In this document: piece by piece, positions 55,058-63,895 of the stretch
How positions within the stretch are numbered: position 1 is the first letter of the stretch
How the letters are laid out: each line of letters starts with the position of its first letter
From: Nitratireductor basaltis
Lineage (GTDB): Bacteria; Pseudomonadota; Alphaproteobacteria; Rhizobiales; Rhizobiaceae
Assembly: GCF_000733725.1 (NCBI RefSeq)
Contig: NZ_JMQM01000001.1
Span: 992,001-1,056,000, forward strand
Length of the DNA: 64,000 nt
Reading direction: 5' to 3'
The notes under the pieces: model-generated
What the model was told of the DNA's origin: nothing
Database searches by the model: none
What the model saw: only the letters and a program-made list of their open reading frames with translations
Translations under genes and position numbers: made by a program

Positions 55058-57328
55058 ATGAGTAACTCAGCACCAGCCATGGCTGCTACGGGCACCTATC
55101 AGGGGAACGAAGAGAGGCGCAGACTTCTTGCGCTGCCGGGGCTCATTTCGGCGCTGGGTGCACTCATATCTGCAGGTCTGTCCTTCGCGGTGCTGCTGGG
55201 TTTCACGCCGGTCAATCCGGATGCGACGACGACCCTCGCACTGATCGGCATCAACGCGTTCTTCCTGATACTCCTTTTGTCCCTGATCATCCGGGAAGCC
55301 TTGCGCATCTACGCAGCGCGCAGAGGTGGGAAGGCGGCATCGCGGCTTCATGTGCGGATCGTGACGATGTTCTCGTTGATCGCGGCTATTCCCGCAATTC
55401 TCGTCGCGATCATTGCTTCGATCACCCTCGACTACGGTCTGGACCGCTGGTTCAATCTACGCACCCGCGTGATCGTGCAGTCGTCGCTGTCGATTGCCGA
55501 GGCCTATGAGCGCGACAACGCGCTGAACCTGCAGGGCACGACGCTTTCCATGGCGATCGATCTCGACCGGATGCGCAGCCTCTACAATCTCGACCGCACG
55601 GGTTTTCGCCAGCGTCTGACACAACAGGCGATGATCAGGGGACTGGCATATGCCCTTTTGATCAAGGAAGACGGGTCTCTCATCATGGGGGCGGAAATCC
55701 CCGAGCAGGACACCGTGCCCGCACCGCCCGCGGACGCGTTGAAGCTTGCGGCAGATCGGATGCCCAATCTGTTCGAATTGCCGCCCGGTAATCTGATCGG
55801 GACCATCATCAAGCTGAAGGCGATCCCGGACGCCTATCTCTATACGGCGCGGGAGCTGGATTCGCAGGTCATCAAAGCGCAGAAACTTGTTGCCGACAAT
55901 ACCGACGAATACAGCGCGCTCGAACAGAATCGAATGCAGACACAGCTCGCCTATGCGCTTGTCTATCTCGTCGTTACCCTGGCAATCGTGCTTGCGGCCA
56001 TCTGGACCGGCATTGCAGTCGCTGATCGGATCGTTCGTCCGATCCGCCAGCTGATCGGTGCGGCTGACGCCGTGTCGCATGGAAATCTCGATGTCGCGGT
56101 GCCGGTGCGTGCATCGGATGGAGACGTGGCCTCGCTTGGCGACACCTTCAACAAGATGACGCTGCAGCTGAAGACGCAGCGCAACGAGTTGATCAGCGCC
56201 CGCGACGTGATCGATGAGCGCCGCCGCTTCAACGAAGCCGTCCTGGCCGGCGTGACGGCCGGTGTGATTGGTGTGGATGGCGAGGGAACGGTATCGATCG
56301 TCAACCGGTCCGCGGAACGGATGCTGGCCCTGAACGAGAAAGAGGCGATCGGACAGAAACTATCGGCCGTGCTTCCGCAAGTTGGCGCCGTTTTCGAGAA
56401 AGGTCGTGAAGCAGGGCGCAAGGTCTATCGCGAACAGGTCACGTTCTATCGCTCGGGCGCCGAGCGGACTTTCAATATCCAGCTGACGACCGAGGAGAGC
56501 GGAGAGTTGAGTGATGAGCGATCATTCGTCGTGACCGTTGATGACATCACCGATCTTGTTCAGGCGCAGCGCTCGTCGGCATGGGCCGACGTTGCGCGAC
56601 GCATCGCACATGAGATTAAGAATCCGCTGACGCCCATCCAGCTTTCGGCCGAACGCATCCGGCGCCGCTACGGGAAGGTGATTACCGAAGATCGTGACGT
56701 GTTCGACCAATGTACGGACACGATTATCCGTCAGGTTGGTGATATCGGTCGCATGGTGGATGAGTTTTCCGCATTTGCGCGCATGCCGAAGCCGGACATC
56801 CAGAAGCTCGATTTGCGCGAGCCGTTGCGCGAGGCATCATTTCTGGTGGAGGTTTCGCGGTCGGATATCGCGTTCGAACGCGACCTTGGGTCGGAACCTC
56901 TGCCCGGTCGCTTCGATTCCCGGCTGATGAGCCAGGCATTCGGGAACATCATCAAGAATGCTGCCGAAGCCATCGATGGCGACCGCGAAGATCGCAAACC
57001 CGGGCGGATCAGGGTGAGTGCGCGTCGCGTCGATCAGATGATCGAGGTCAAGGTGACCGACAACGGCAAGGGGTTGCCGCGCAAGAACAGGCAGCGTCTT
57101 CTCGAGCCCTACATGACCACACGAGAAAAGGGCACGGGCCTGGGCCTTGCGATCGTGAAGAAGATTATCGAAGACCATGGCGGACATCTCGAACTTCACG
57201 ATGCACCGCCGGACTTTGACGGTGGGGGCGGTGCTGAGATCCGTCTGTACCTGCCAGCCGAAGACGCAGGCCCCGCGTCATCCGAGAAGCATATTGATGA
57301 AGTAAAGAAGGTCCAAAATGGCGTCTGA
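55058..57328 (+). CDS. ntrY: Membrane sensor histidine kinase NtrY
   Basis: Sensor partner of NtrX, linked to nitrogen and redox control in alphaproteobacteria. 756 residues: three or more N-terminal membrane helices (about 25-50, 60-80, 105-125), a periplasmic segment, another helix (about 300-322), HAMP (322-375), PAS (about 385-500) and a kinase core with H518 in [13 protein letters not shown] and a GTGLGLAIV box. Its end overlaps ntrX by 11 bases. Confidence 0.97.
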   Translation: MSNSAPAMAATGTYQGNEERRRLLALPGLISALGALISAGLSFAVLLGFTPVNPDATTTLALIGINAFFLILLLSLIIREALRIYAARRGGKAASRLHVRIVTMFSLIAAIPAILVAIIASITLDYGLDRWFNLRTRVIVQSSLSIAEAYERDNALNLQGTTLSMAIDLDRMRSLYNLDRTGFRQRLTQQAMIRGLAYALLIKEDGSLIMGAEIPEQDTVPAPPADALKLAADRMPNLFELPPGNLIGTIIKLKAIPDAYLYTARELDSQVIKAQKLVADNTDEYSALEQNRMQTQLAYALVYLVVTLAIVLAAIWTGIAVADRIVRPIRQLIGAADAVSHGNLDVAVPVRASDGDVASLGDTFNKMTLQLKTQRNELISARDVIDERRRFNEAVLAGVTAGVIGVDGEGTVSIVNRSAERMLALNEKEAIGQKLSAVLPQVGAVFEKGREAGRKVYREQVTFYRSGAERTFNIQLTTEESGELSDERSFVVTVDDITDLVQAQRSSAWADVARRIAHEIKNPLTPIQLSAERIRRRYGKVITEDRDVFDQCTDTIIRQVGDIGRMVDEFSAFARMPKPDIQKLDLREPLREASFLVEVSRSDIAFERDLGSEPLPGRFDSRLMSQAFGNIIKNAAEAIDGDREDRKPGRIRVSARRVDQMIEVKVTDNGKGLPRKNRQRLLEPYMTTREKGTGLGLAIVKKIIEDHGGHLELHDAPPDFDGGGGAEIRLYLPAEDAGPASSEKHIDEVKKVQNGV

Positions 57329-58679
57329 CATACTGGTCATCGACGACGAGGAAGACATTCGCGAGCTCGTCGCCGGAATCTTGAGCGATGAAGGCCATGA
57401 AACGCGCACCGCTGGTGACAGCGATGCGGCATTTGCGGCCATCGAGGCGCGTGTACCGCGCCTGGTCCTGCTCGATATCTGGTTGCAGGGCTCGAAGCTG
57501 GACGGCCTCGGCATTCTGGACAAGATCAAGCAGATGCATCCCGAGTTGCCGGTGATCATGATCTCCGGTCACGGGACGATCGAAACCGCAGTGTCCGCGA
57601 TCAAGCGCGGCGCATACGACTTCATCGAAAAACCCTTCAAGGCGGATCGCCTTCTTCTGATCTGCGAGCGCGCGCTGGAGACCTCCAAATTGCGCAGGGA
57701 AGTCTCCGACCTCAAGAAGCGTACGGGTGACAGCGTCGAGCTTATCGGCGAATCTCAATCCGTCCATCACCTGCGCCAGACGATCGAGCGCGTCGCGCCT
57801 TCGAACAGTCGCATCATGCTGATCGGTCCGTCTGGTTCGGGCAAGGAAATGGTGGCGCGTGCCATTCATGCACAAAGCCTGCGGGCGCAGGGACCGTTCG
57901 TATCCGTCAATGCGGCGAGCATCACCCCGGAGCGGATGGAGATCGAGCTCTTCGGTACCGAAGCGAATGGCAGTGAACGGAAGGTGGGTGCGCTCGAAGA
58001 GGCACATGGAGGCACGCTCTATCTTGATGAAGTCGCCGACATGCCGCGTGAGACACAGGCCAAGATACTGCGTGTTCTGGTCGACCAGCAGTTTGAGCGC
58101 GTCGGCGGCACGAAGCGTGTGAAAGTGGATGTGCGCATCATTTCCTCCACTGCGCAGGATCTTGAAGGAATGATCGCAGAGGGCGCATTCAGGCAGGATC
58201 TGTACCATCGTTTGGCAGTGGTTCCGGTGAAGGTGCCGGCACTTGCGGAGCGAAGGGAAGACATTCCGCTTCTCGTGGATCATTTCATGGATCAGATCGT
58301 GAAACAGCTGGGTATCCGGCCGCGTGTGCTTGGTCCTGACGCTCTGGCCGTGTTGCAGGCGCATAACTGGCCCGGCAATCTGCGCCAGCTTCGCAACAAT
58401 ATCGAGCGGCTTCTCATCCTCACACGGGATGAGGAGCAGAACGCACCCATCACCGCCGACCTCTTGCCTGCTGAGATCGGCGACGTCATGCCCCGAGTGC
58501 CAAACCAGACCGATCAACACATCATGGCCTTGCCGTTGCGCGAGGCGAGGGAGATGTTCGAGAAGGAATATCTATTGGCACAGATCAATCGTTTTGGTGG
58601 CAACATCTCGCGTACGGCCGAATTTATCGGTATGGAACGCTCAGCCCTGCACAGAAAACTCAAATCGCTGGGCGTCTAG
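57318..58679 (+). CDS. ntrX: Response regulator NtrX
   Basis: Regulator paired with NtrY. 453 residues: receiver domain with D53, AAA+ domain with Walker A GPSGSGKEM and TLYLDEVADMP Walker B, and a C-terminal Fis-type helix (GGNISRTAEFIGMERSALHRKL). In place of GAFTGA the loop reads GTEANGSERKVGA, so the sigma-54 contact motif is missing, as reported for NtrX of this class. It may therefore bind DNA without activating sigma-54 in the usual way. Confidence 0.97.
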   Translation: MASDILVIDDEEDIRELVAGILSDEGHETRTAGDSDAAFAAIEARVPRLVLLDIWLQGSKLDGLGILDKIKQMHPELPVIMISGHGTIETAVSAIKRGAYDFIEKPFKADRLLLICERALETSKLRREVSDLKKRTGDSVELIGESQSVHHLRQTIERVAPSNSRIMLIGPSGSGKEMVARAIHAQSLRAQGPFVSVNAASITPERMEIELFGTEANGSERKVGALEEAHGGTLYLDEVADMPRETQAKILRVLVDQQFERVGGTKRVKVDVRIISSTAQDLEGMIAEGAFRQDLYHRLAVVPVKVPALAERREDIPLLVDHFMDQIVKQLGIRPRVLGPDALAVLQAHNWPGNLRQLRNNIERLLILTRDEEQNAPITADLLPAEIGDVMPRVPNQTDQHIMALPLREAREMFEKEYLLAQINRFGGNISRTAEFIGMERSALHRKLKSLGV

Positions 58680-58709
58680 TTGTTCTGACAAGGCCAGGGA
58701 GCAGGCCCC

Positions 58710-60086
58710 ATGAAGGTCATCATTTGCGGCGCAGGCCGGGTTGGCTACGGCATTGCCGAGCGTCTGGCTGCTGAACAGAACGACGTTTCCGTTATCGACA
58801 CGTCCGCCGAACTCATCCGGACAATGCGCGACACGCTGGATGTACGTGGTTTTGTCGGCCATGGTGCGCATCCCGACATCATGGCTGCGGCTGGTGCCGA
58901 ACAGGCGGACATGATCATCGCAGTCACGCTGTACGACGAAGTCAACATGACGGCCTGCCAGGTGGCCCATTCGCTGTTCAACGTTCCGACAAAGGTCGCG
59001 CGCATACGTTCGCAGTCATATCTGCATCCCCACTACATGGATCTGTTCTCGCGTGATCATCTGCCCATCGATGTGATCATTTCGCCGGAAATGGAAGTTG
59101 GCGAGATGGTTCTGCGGCGCATCGCGCTGCCCGGTGCCACGGATGTGGTGCGATTTGCCGATGGTCATGTGGCCATGGTCGCCATCGAGTGTCTGGATGA
59201 GTGCCCGGTGATCAATACACCGCTGTCACAGCTGACTGAGCTCTTCCCGGATCTTCCTTCCACCGTGGTCGGCGTATCTCGCGGGGGGAAGCTGTTTGTC
59301 CCGCATTCGGGCGACCAGCTGATGGCCGGTGACATGGCCTATGTGATCACCACCAAGGAACAGGTGCGGCGAACCCTAGGCCTCTTCGGTCATGACGAGA
59401 CCGAGGCAACGCGCATCGTCATTGCCGGCGGCGGCAATATCGGGCTCTATGTCGCGCGGGCGCTGGAACGCAAGCAGAGCCGCACCAAGGTCAAGATCAT
59501 CGAGAGCAGTCGCGAGCGGGCCGTGAAGATCGCCGACGAACTGCGCCGAACGGTGGTTCTGCATGGCAGTGCGTTGGAGCAGAAGCTTCTGCTTGAGGCC
59601 GATATCGACCATGCCGACCTGATGGTGGCGCTGACCAATGACGACCAGGTCAACATCCTGTCGAGCGTGATCGCCAAGCAGCTTGGCTGCCGGTCCAATC
59701 TCGTCTTGATCAACAATCCGACCTATCACGATTTCGCCAAGACCCTTGGCATCGACGCGCATATGAATCCGCGTGCGGTCACGATTTCCAAGGTTTTGCA
59801 GCATGTTCGCCGCGGACGTATTCGCGCGGTCCATAACGTGCAGCGCGGTGCGGCCGAGATCATCGAAGCCGAAGCGCTGGAAACGTCGCCGCTGGTTGGC
59901 CCGCCCTTGGCCGAACAGGAACTGCCCGACGGCATGCGCATCGGTGCGGTCTATCGTAATGGCGAAGTGCTGAAGCCTTCCGGCTCCATGCGGATCAAGC
60001 CGAAGGACCGGGTTGTCATTTTCGCGTTGGAAAATGCAGTCCGTCAGGTCGAACAGCTTTTCCGGGTAAGTCTCGAATTTTTCTGA
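58710..60086 (+). CDS. trkA: Trk potassium transport system protein TrkA
   Basis: Peripheral NAD-binding regulator of Trk potassium channels. 458 residues in two tandem RCK units, each with a Rossmann motif (IICGAGRVGYGIAE at the start and IVIAGGGNIGLYVAR near residue 235) followed by an RCK-C part. No TrkH/TrkG is encoded next to it. Its constant place after ntrYX is typical of the order. Confidence 0.96.
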   Translation: MKVIICGAGRVGYGIAERLAAEQNDVSVIDTSAELIRTMRDTLDVRGFVGHGAHPDIMAAAGAEQADMIIAVTLYDEVNMTACQVAHSLFNVPTKVARIRSQSYLHPHYMDLFSRDHLPIDVIISPEMEVGEMVLRRIALPGATDVVRFADGHVAMVAIECLDECPVINTPLSQLTELFPDLPSTVVGVSRGGKLFVPHSGDQLMAGDMAYVITTKEQVRRTLGLFGHDETEATRIVIAGGGNIGLYVARALERKQSRTKVKIIESSRERAVKIADELRRTVVLHGSALEQKLLLEADIDHADLMVALTNDDQVNILSSVIAKQLGCRSNLVLINNPTYHDFAKTLGIDAHMNPRAVTISKVLQHVRRGRIRAVHNVQRGAAEIIEAEALETSPLVGPPLAEQELPDGMRIGAVYRNGEVLKPSGSMRIKPKDRVVIFALENAVRQVEQLFRVSLEFF

Positions 60087-60111
60087 TGAAGCTCCTGCGG
60101 GCTTCAGTTTT
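60087..60111 (+). terminator. Probable weak terminator after trkA
   Basis: TGAAGCTC pairs with GGGCTTCA (8 bp including one G-T) around a four-base loop, followed by GTTTT. The left arm begins one base after the trkA stop codon. Short T-run, so termination may be partial. Confidence 0.45.
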
Positions 60112-60126
60112 GCGAGGGGATTTCAG

Positions 60127-60990
60127 ATGCCACGTATTGCATATGTGAATGGCCGATATGTCAGACATGCCGATGCGGCAGTTCACATCGAGGATCGCGG
60201 CTACCAGTTTGCGGACGGTGTCTACGAGGTGTGTGAAGTGGCCAGGGGCTTCATCATCGACATGACCCGTCACCTCGACCGGCTAGGCCGTTCGCTTTCG
60301 GAACTGTCGATCGGTTGGCCGATGAATCGCAAGGCTCTGGAATTCGTTCTTCGCGAGGTTGTTCGCCGCAACCAGGTGAAGAATGGGCTCGTCTATCTGC
60401 AGGTCACCCGCGGTGTTGCGCCTCGTGACCATTTCTTCCCCACCATTCCGGTGAGACCTGCACTGGTCGTGACCGCAAAGAAAACGGATCCAGCGATTGC
60501 AAACAAGAAGGCGGAACAAGGCGTGGGTGTCATCACCGTGCCTGAGAACCGCTGGGACCGCGTGGACATCAAGACAGTGGGATTGCTTCCCAATGTACTG
60601 GTCAAGCAGCAGGCTAAGGAGGCATCTGCTGCCGAGGCCTGGTTTGTGGATGAAGACGGCAGAGTGAAGGAAGGCGGCTCCACCAATGCATGGATCGTCA
60701 CCAAGGATGGCACTCTCGTGACCCGACCAGCCGATTTCGGGATACTGCGTGGGGTGACTCGTGCAACGCTCATGGACCTGGCGGCCAAACTCGGGCTCAA
60801 GGTCGAGGAACGCGCGTTCAGCGTGGATGAAGCCTATGAGGCCCGCGAAGCATTCATCACAGCTGCATCGACAGTCGTGATGCCGGTGGTGCGCATCAAT
60901 GATCGTTCGGTCGCCAATGGGCATCCAGGAGAGACCGCGCGCAAGTTGCGGGAAGCATTTTTTGACATTGCGGAAAAAAGTCCTGCCTGA
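60127..60990 (+). CDS. D-amino-acid aminotransferase (fold-type IV PLP enzyme)
   Basis: Expected to transaminate D-amino acids such as D-alanine with 2-oxoglutarate. 287 residues, N-terminus PRIAYVNGRYVRHADAAVHI, PLP-binding lysine K149 in VDIKTVGLLPNVLVKQ, and the EGGSTNAWIV and GVTRATLMDLA phosphate-binding regions. The branched-chain aminotransferase and aminodeoxychorismate lyase are close relatives, so substrate is inferred. Confidence 0.88.
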   Translation: MPRIAYVNGRYVRHADAAVHIEDRGYQFADGVYEVCEVARGFIIDMTRHLDRLGRSLSELSIGWPMNRKALEFVLREVVRRNQVKNGLVYLQVTRGVAPRDHFFPTIPVRPALVVTAKKTDPAIANKKAEQGVGVITVPENRWDRVDIKTVGLLPNVLVKQQAKEASAAEAWFVDEDGRVKEGGSTNAWIVTKDGTLVTRPADFGILRGVTRATLMDLAAKLGLKVEERAFSVDEAYEAREAFITAASTVVMPVVRINDRSVANGHPGETARKLREAFFDIAEKSPA

Positions 60991-61051
60991 TACGACGCGA
61001 AACGGGGACACTACCGCAAGCAGCATTGTGTGGGGAATGGCGTCCGCACGC

Positions 61052-61081
61052 TTGACAGGGCAGGGGCATTTTTGCGCTACT
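61052..61081 (+). promoter_or_regulatory. Predicted hfq promoter
   Basis: A perfect -35 TTGACA (61052-61057) with an 18-base spacer before GCTACT (61076-61081), 38 bases upstream of the hfq ATG. The -10 matches consensus poorly, as is common in alphaproteobacteria. Indicates that hfq can be expressed apart from the upstream aminotransferase. Confidence 0.5.
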
Positions 61082-61118
61082 GCCTCCCGCCCGCAGGGTA
61101 AGATGAAAGAAAAAAACA

Positions 61119-61367
61119 ATGGCGGAACGTTCGCAAAACTTGCAGGATCTTTTCCTGAACACCGTACGCAAGAGCAAGAACCCGTTGACGATCTTTCTGA
61201 TCAACGGCGTGAAGCTTACTGGCGTGGTGACCTCCTTCGATAATTTCTGCGTCCTTCTGCGTCGCGACGGGCATTCGCAGCTTGTTTACAAGCATGCAAT
61301 CTCGACGATCATGCCGAGCCAGCCGGTTCAGCTGTTCGAAGCGGAAGAGGGCGCTCGGGAAGGCTGA
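61119..61367 (+). CDS. hfq: RNA chaperone Hfq
   Basis: Hexameric Sm-like protein pairing small RNAs with mRNAs. The 82 residues have the N-terminal [13 protein letters not shown], Sm1 ([20 protein letters not shown]) and Sm2 with YKHAIST, and a short C-terminal tail, as usual in this class. It is immediately followed by hflX with no gap. Confidence 0.99.
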   Translation: MAERSQNLQDLFLNTVRKSKNPLTIFLINGVKLTGVVTSFDNFCVLLRRDGHSQLVYKHAISTIMPSQPVQLFEAEEGAREG

Positions 61368-62726
61368 TTGACCGACTGGGAAAGCCCTTCCGACGGTTCC
61401 TTTCGCACACTGCCGGCTGAGAATGCCAGCGGTGCGACAGCCATTGTGCTTGTTCCGGTTCTGCCGCGCCATTTCGCGAAGAACAGCGATGAGGGAAACG
61501 CCGACACCATCCCCCTGACTCCGGATGCGCGGCTTGACGAAGCGGTCGGCCTTGCAGCGGCCATCGAGCTTGAGGTCGCCCACGCGGAGACCGCCATCGT
61601 CAATGCGCCACGTCCGGGCACGCTGATCGGTACGGGCAAGGTTGAAGAGGTCGCTGCGCTCGTAAAAGAGCTGGAAGCGGAACTGGTGGTTGTTGATCAC
61701 CAGCTTTCACCGGTGCAGCAACGCAATCTTGAGAAGGCGTTCAGGGCAAAGGTTCTGGACCGGACCGGCCTTATTCTGGAGATCTTCGGTCGGCGCGCCC
61801 GCACGAAGGAAGGTCGGCTGCAGGTTGATCTTGCCCATCTGGAATATCAGCGCGGACGGCTGGTCCGGAGCTGGACCCACCTTGAGCGCCAGCGTGGCGG
61901 CGGTGGCTTCATGGGTGGTCCGGGCGAAACGCAGATCGAGGCGGATCGTCGGCTTCTGCAGGAGCGAATCGTTCGTATAAAGCGCGAACTTGAGACGGTG
62001 CGACGCACCCGTGACCTGCATCGGGCAAAGCGACAGAAGGTTCCGTTCCCGGTGGTTGCCATTGTCGGCTATACCAATGCGGGAAAATCCACGCTGTTCA
62101 ACCGGCTGACCGGGGCAACGGTGATGGCAGAGGACATGCTGTTTGCCACGCTGGACCCGACCTTGCGGCGCGTACGCTTCCCGCATGGCACGATTGCCAT
62201 TCTTTCCGATACGGTCGGCTTCATCTCGGACCTGCCGACACATCTGGTTGCCGCTTTTCGTGCCACGCTTGAAGAAGTCGTGGAGGCGGATTTCATTATT
62301 CACGTCCGCGACATATCCGATCCCAACGCGTCAGCGCATGCCGCCAATGTCCAGGATGTTCTCAAGAGCCTTGGTGTCGATGTCGCCGACGACAAGCGCA
62401 TCATCGAGGTTCTGAACAAGATCGACCTTCTGGACGAGGGAGCGAATGCGGCCCTGGCGCACGCGCAAAACCGAAGTTCAATCGCGATCTCGGCCGTCAG
62501 CGGGCAGGGTATAGATGCGCTCCTGCAAGAGATCGAACGGCGGGTCGCAGGCGTTCTGGAAGAAATCACGATCGAGGTGTCACCAGCGAAAATGGGGACA
62601 CTTGATTGGATCTACAGGAACAGCCAAGTGCTTTCCCGCCGCGACAATGACGATGGCTCCCTGACCCTCACGCTTCGGGCTACCGAGATGGCCCGCGAAG
62701 AGATCAGAGGCAGACTTTCCGCATAA
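61368..62726 (+). CDS. hflX: Ribosome-associated GTPase HflX
   Basis: GTPase that splits stalled or heat-damaged 70S ribosomes. 452 residues: N-terminal HflX domain with LIGTGKVEE and GPGETQIEADRR, then a GTPase domain with GYTNAGKST (P-loop) and LNKID (guanine motif). The start is TTG at 61368 directly after the hfq stop (TGATTG), coupled to hfq; no ATG nearby gives an appropriate N-terminus. The end shares an inverted repeat with the mazG stop. Confidence 0.95.
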   Translation: MTDWESPSDGSFRTLPAENASGATAIVLVPVLPRHFAKNSDEGNADTIPLTPDARLDEAVGLAAAIELEVAHAETAIVNAPRPGTLIGTGKVEEVAALVKELEAELVVVDHQLSPVQQRNLEKAFRAKVLDRTGLILEIFGRRARTKEGRLQVDLAHLEYQRGRLVRSWTHLERQRGGGGFMGGPGETQIEADRRLLQERIVRIKRELETVRRTRDLHRAKRQKVPFPVVAIVGYTNAGKSTLFNRLTGATVMAEDMLFATLDPTLRRVRFPHGTIAILSDTVGFISDLPTHLVAAFRATLEEVVEADFIIHVRDISDPNASAHAANVQDVLKSLGVDVADDKRIIEVLNKIDLLDEGANAALAHAQNRSSIAISAVSGQGIDALLQEIERRVAGVLEEITIEVSPAKMGTLDWIYRNSQVLSRRDNDDGSLTLTLRATEMAREEIRGRLSA

Positions 62727-62744
62727 AAACAATAGATTATGCGG
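62719..62744. other. Inverted repeat spanning convergent hflX and mazG stops
   Basis: CCGCATAA (62719-62726, including the hflX TAA) and TTATGCGG (62737-62744, including the mazG stop) form a perfect 8-bp stem with a ten-base A-rich loop. There is no T-run outside the stem on either side. It may act as a weak bidirectional end or mRNA 3' stem. Confidence 0.45.
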
Positions 62745-63564
62745 GGTTCTTCTCACGCTTTGCAAGCTGCCAAAGCTCTTCCATCTCTTCCAGTGTAGCC
62801 TCATCCAGGCTTTGGTCCCTCGCGGAAAGCGCGCGTTCGACCGCGTGGAAGCGATTCTTGAACTTCCCGTTCGTGCGACGCAGTGCGGCTTCGGGATCAA
62901 GCTTCAGATGTCTGGCCAGGTTCACGACCGAGAAGATGACATCGCCCAGTTCGTCTTCTATGTCGCCGGTCAAGCCTTCCATGATTGCGCGACGCAACTC
63001 ACCGATTTCTTCCTCGATCTTGTCGAGGGTCGGTGCTGCGTCTCCCCAGTCGAAACCGACACGCGCGGCCTTCTGTTGCAGTTTCAGCGCGACCGTTGTT
63101 GCTGGGAGTGTGAGAGGCACGTCGTCGAGATAGCCTGCCTCGGCATCGGCCGGTTCGGCAATCCTGCGCCGGGCGCGACGTTCTGCCTTCTCTTCTGCCT
63201 TTATCTTCTCCCACATCCCCTTGGCCATACCAGCCTGTCGTGCGTCTTCATCGCCGAATACGTGAGGGTGGCGCCGGATCATTTTCCTGGTGATGGCTTC
63301 AACGACATCTTCGAACGAAAAGTGGCCGGCTTCTTCCGCAATCCGGGAATGGAAGACGACCTGCAGCAGAAGATCTCCAAGTTCCTCTGCAAGATCCATC
63401 ATGTCGCCGCGACGGATGGCGTCATCAACCTCATAGGCTTCTTCGATCGTGTAAGGGGCGATGGAAGCGAAGTCCTGCTCGACATCCCATGGGCATCCGG
63501 AAACCGGATCCCTCAGAGCGGCCATGATGCGAAGAAGACCTTCGATGTCTCGTGATGGTTTCAT
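62737..63564 (-). CDS. mazG: Nucleoside triphosphate pyrophosphohydrolase MazG
   Basis: Hydrolyses nucleoside triphosphates to monophosphates and pyrophosphate, preventing misincorporation and lowering ppGpp signalling in other bacteria. The 275 residues have two MazG helical domains; the first carries the metal-binding EEAYEVDDAI and EELGDLLLQVVFH motifs, the second EDELGDVIFSVVNLARH. Starts at the ATG at 63564. Convergent with hflX. Confidence 0.96.
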   Translation of the reverse strand: MKPSRDIEGLLRIMAALRDPVSGCPWDVEQDFASIAPYTIEEAYEVDDAIRRGDMMDLAEELGDLLLQVVFHSRIAEEAGHFSFEDVVEAITRKMIRRHPHVFGDEDARQAGMAKGMWEKIKAEEKAERRARRRIAEPADAEAGYLDDVPLTLPATTVALKLQQKAARVGFDWGDAAPTLDKIEEEIGELRRAIMEGLTGDIEDELGDVIFSVVNLARHLKLDPEAALRRTNGKFKNRFHAVERALSARDQSLDEATLEEMEELWQLAKREKNPA

Positions 63565-63895
63565 GCGAGGACTCTAGCCGAGTTCAGGAGTGCGCAGAAC
63601 CGATTTGCGCAGATGAATGGAGTTACTCAACAACTCGTTTCACCCTCTCGTCCCGACGCAAGCTCTAATACTTTAGTCTTAGAAAACGAGCTCAACTCTT
63701 CGCAATTGCAGCAATTTTCGCGGTTTTCATGCTGCATGTGCGTAAGAGCGGGTATTGCTGGTGCTTGCATAAATACTTGGCTCGTGCATCCTAGCTGTAG
63801 AGAACGCATGAACCAGGCCGATGCGGCGACCTTGGAGGAGGGGCCCCATCAAGCAAAACAAGCCGGTCATGCGGCTGGGAGGAGGAACTTGCTGC
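63565..63895. other. 331-base divergent gap between mazG and the ABC ATPase gene
   Basis: The only stretch longer than 300 bases without a gene. It must hold the promoters for both divergent genes. The part around 63650-63730 is AT-richer than its surroundings and includes the palindrome GCAATTGC (63702-63709). GGAGGAA at 63881-63887 is the ribosome site for the downstream gene. No convincing -35/-10 pair, riboswitch or terminator could be identified. Confidence 0.6.
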
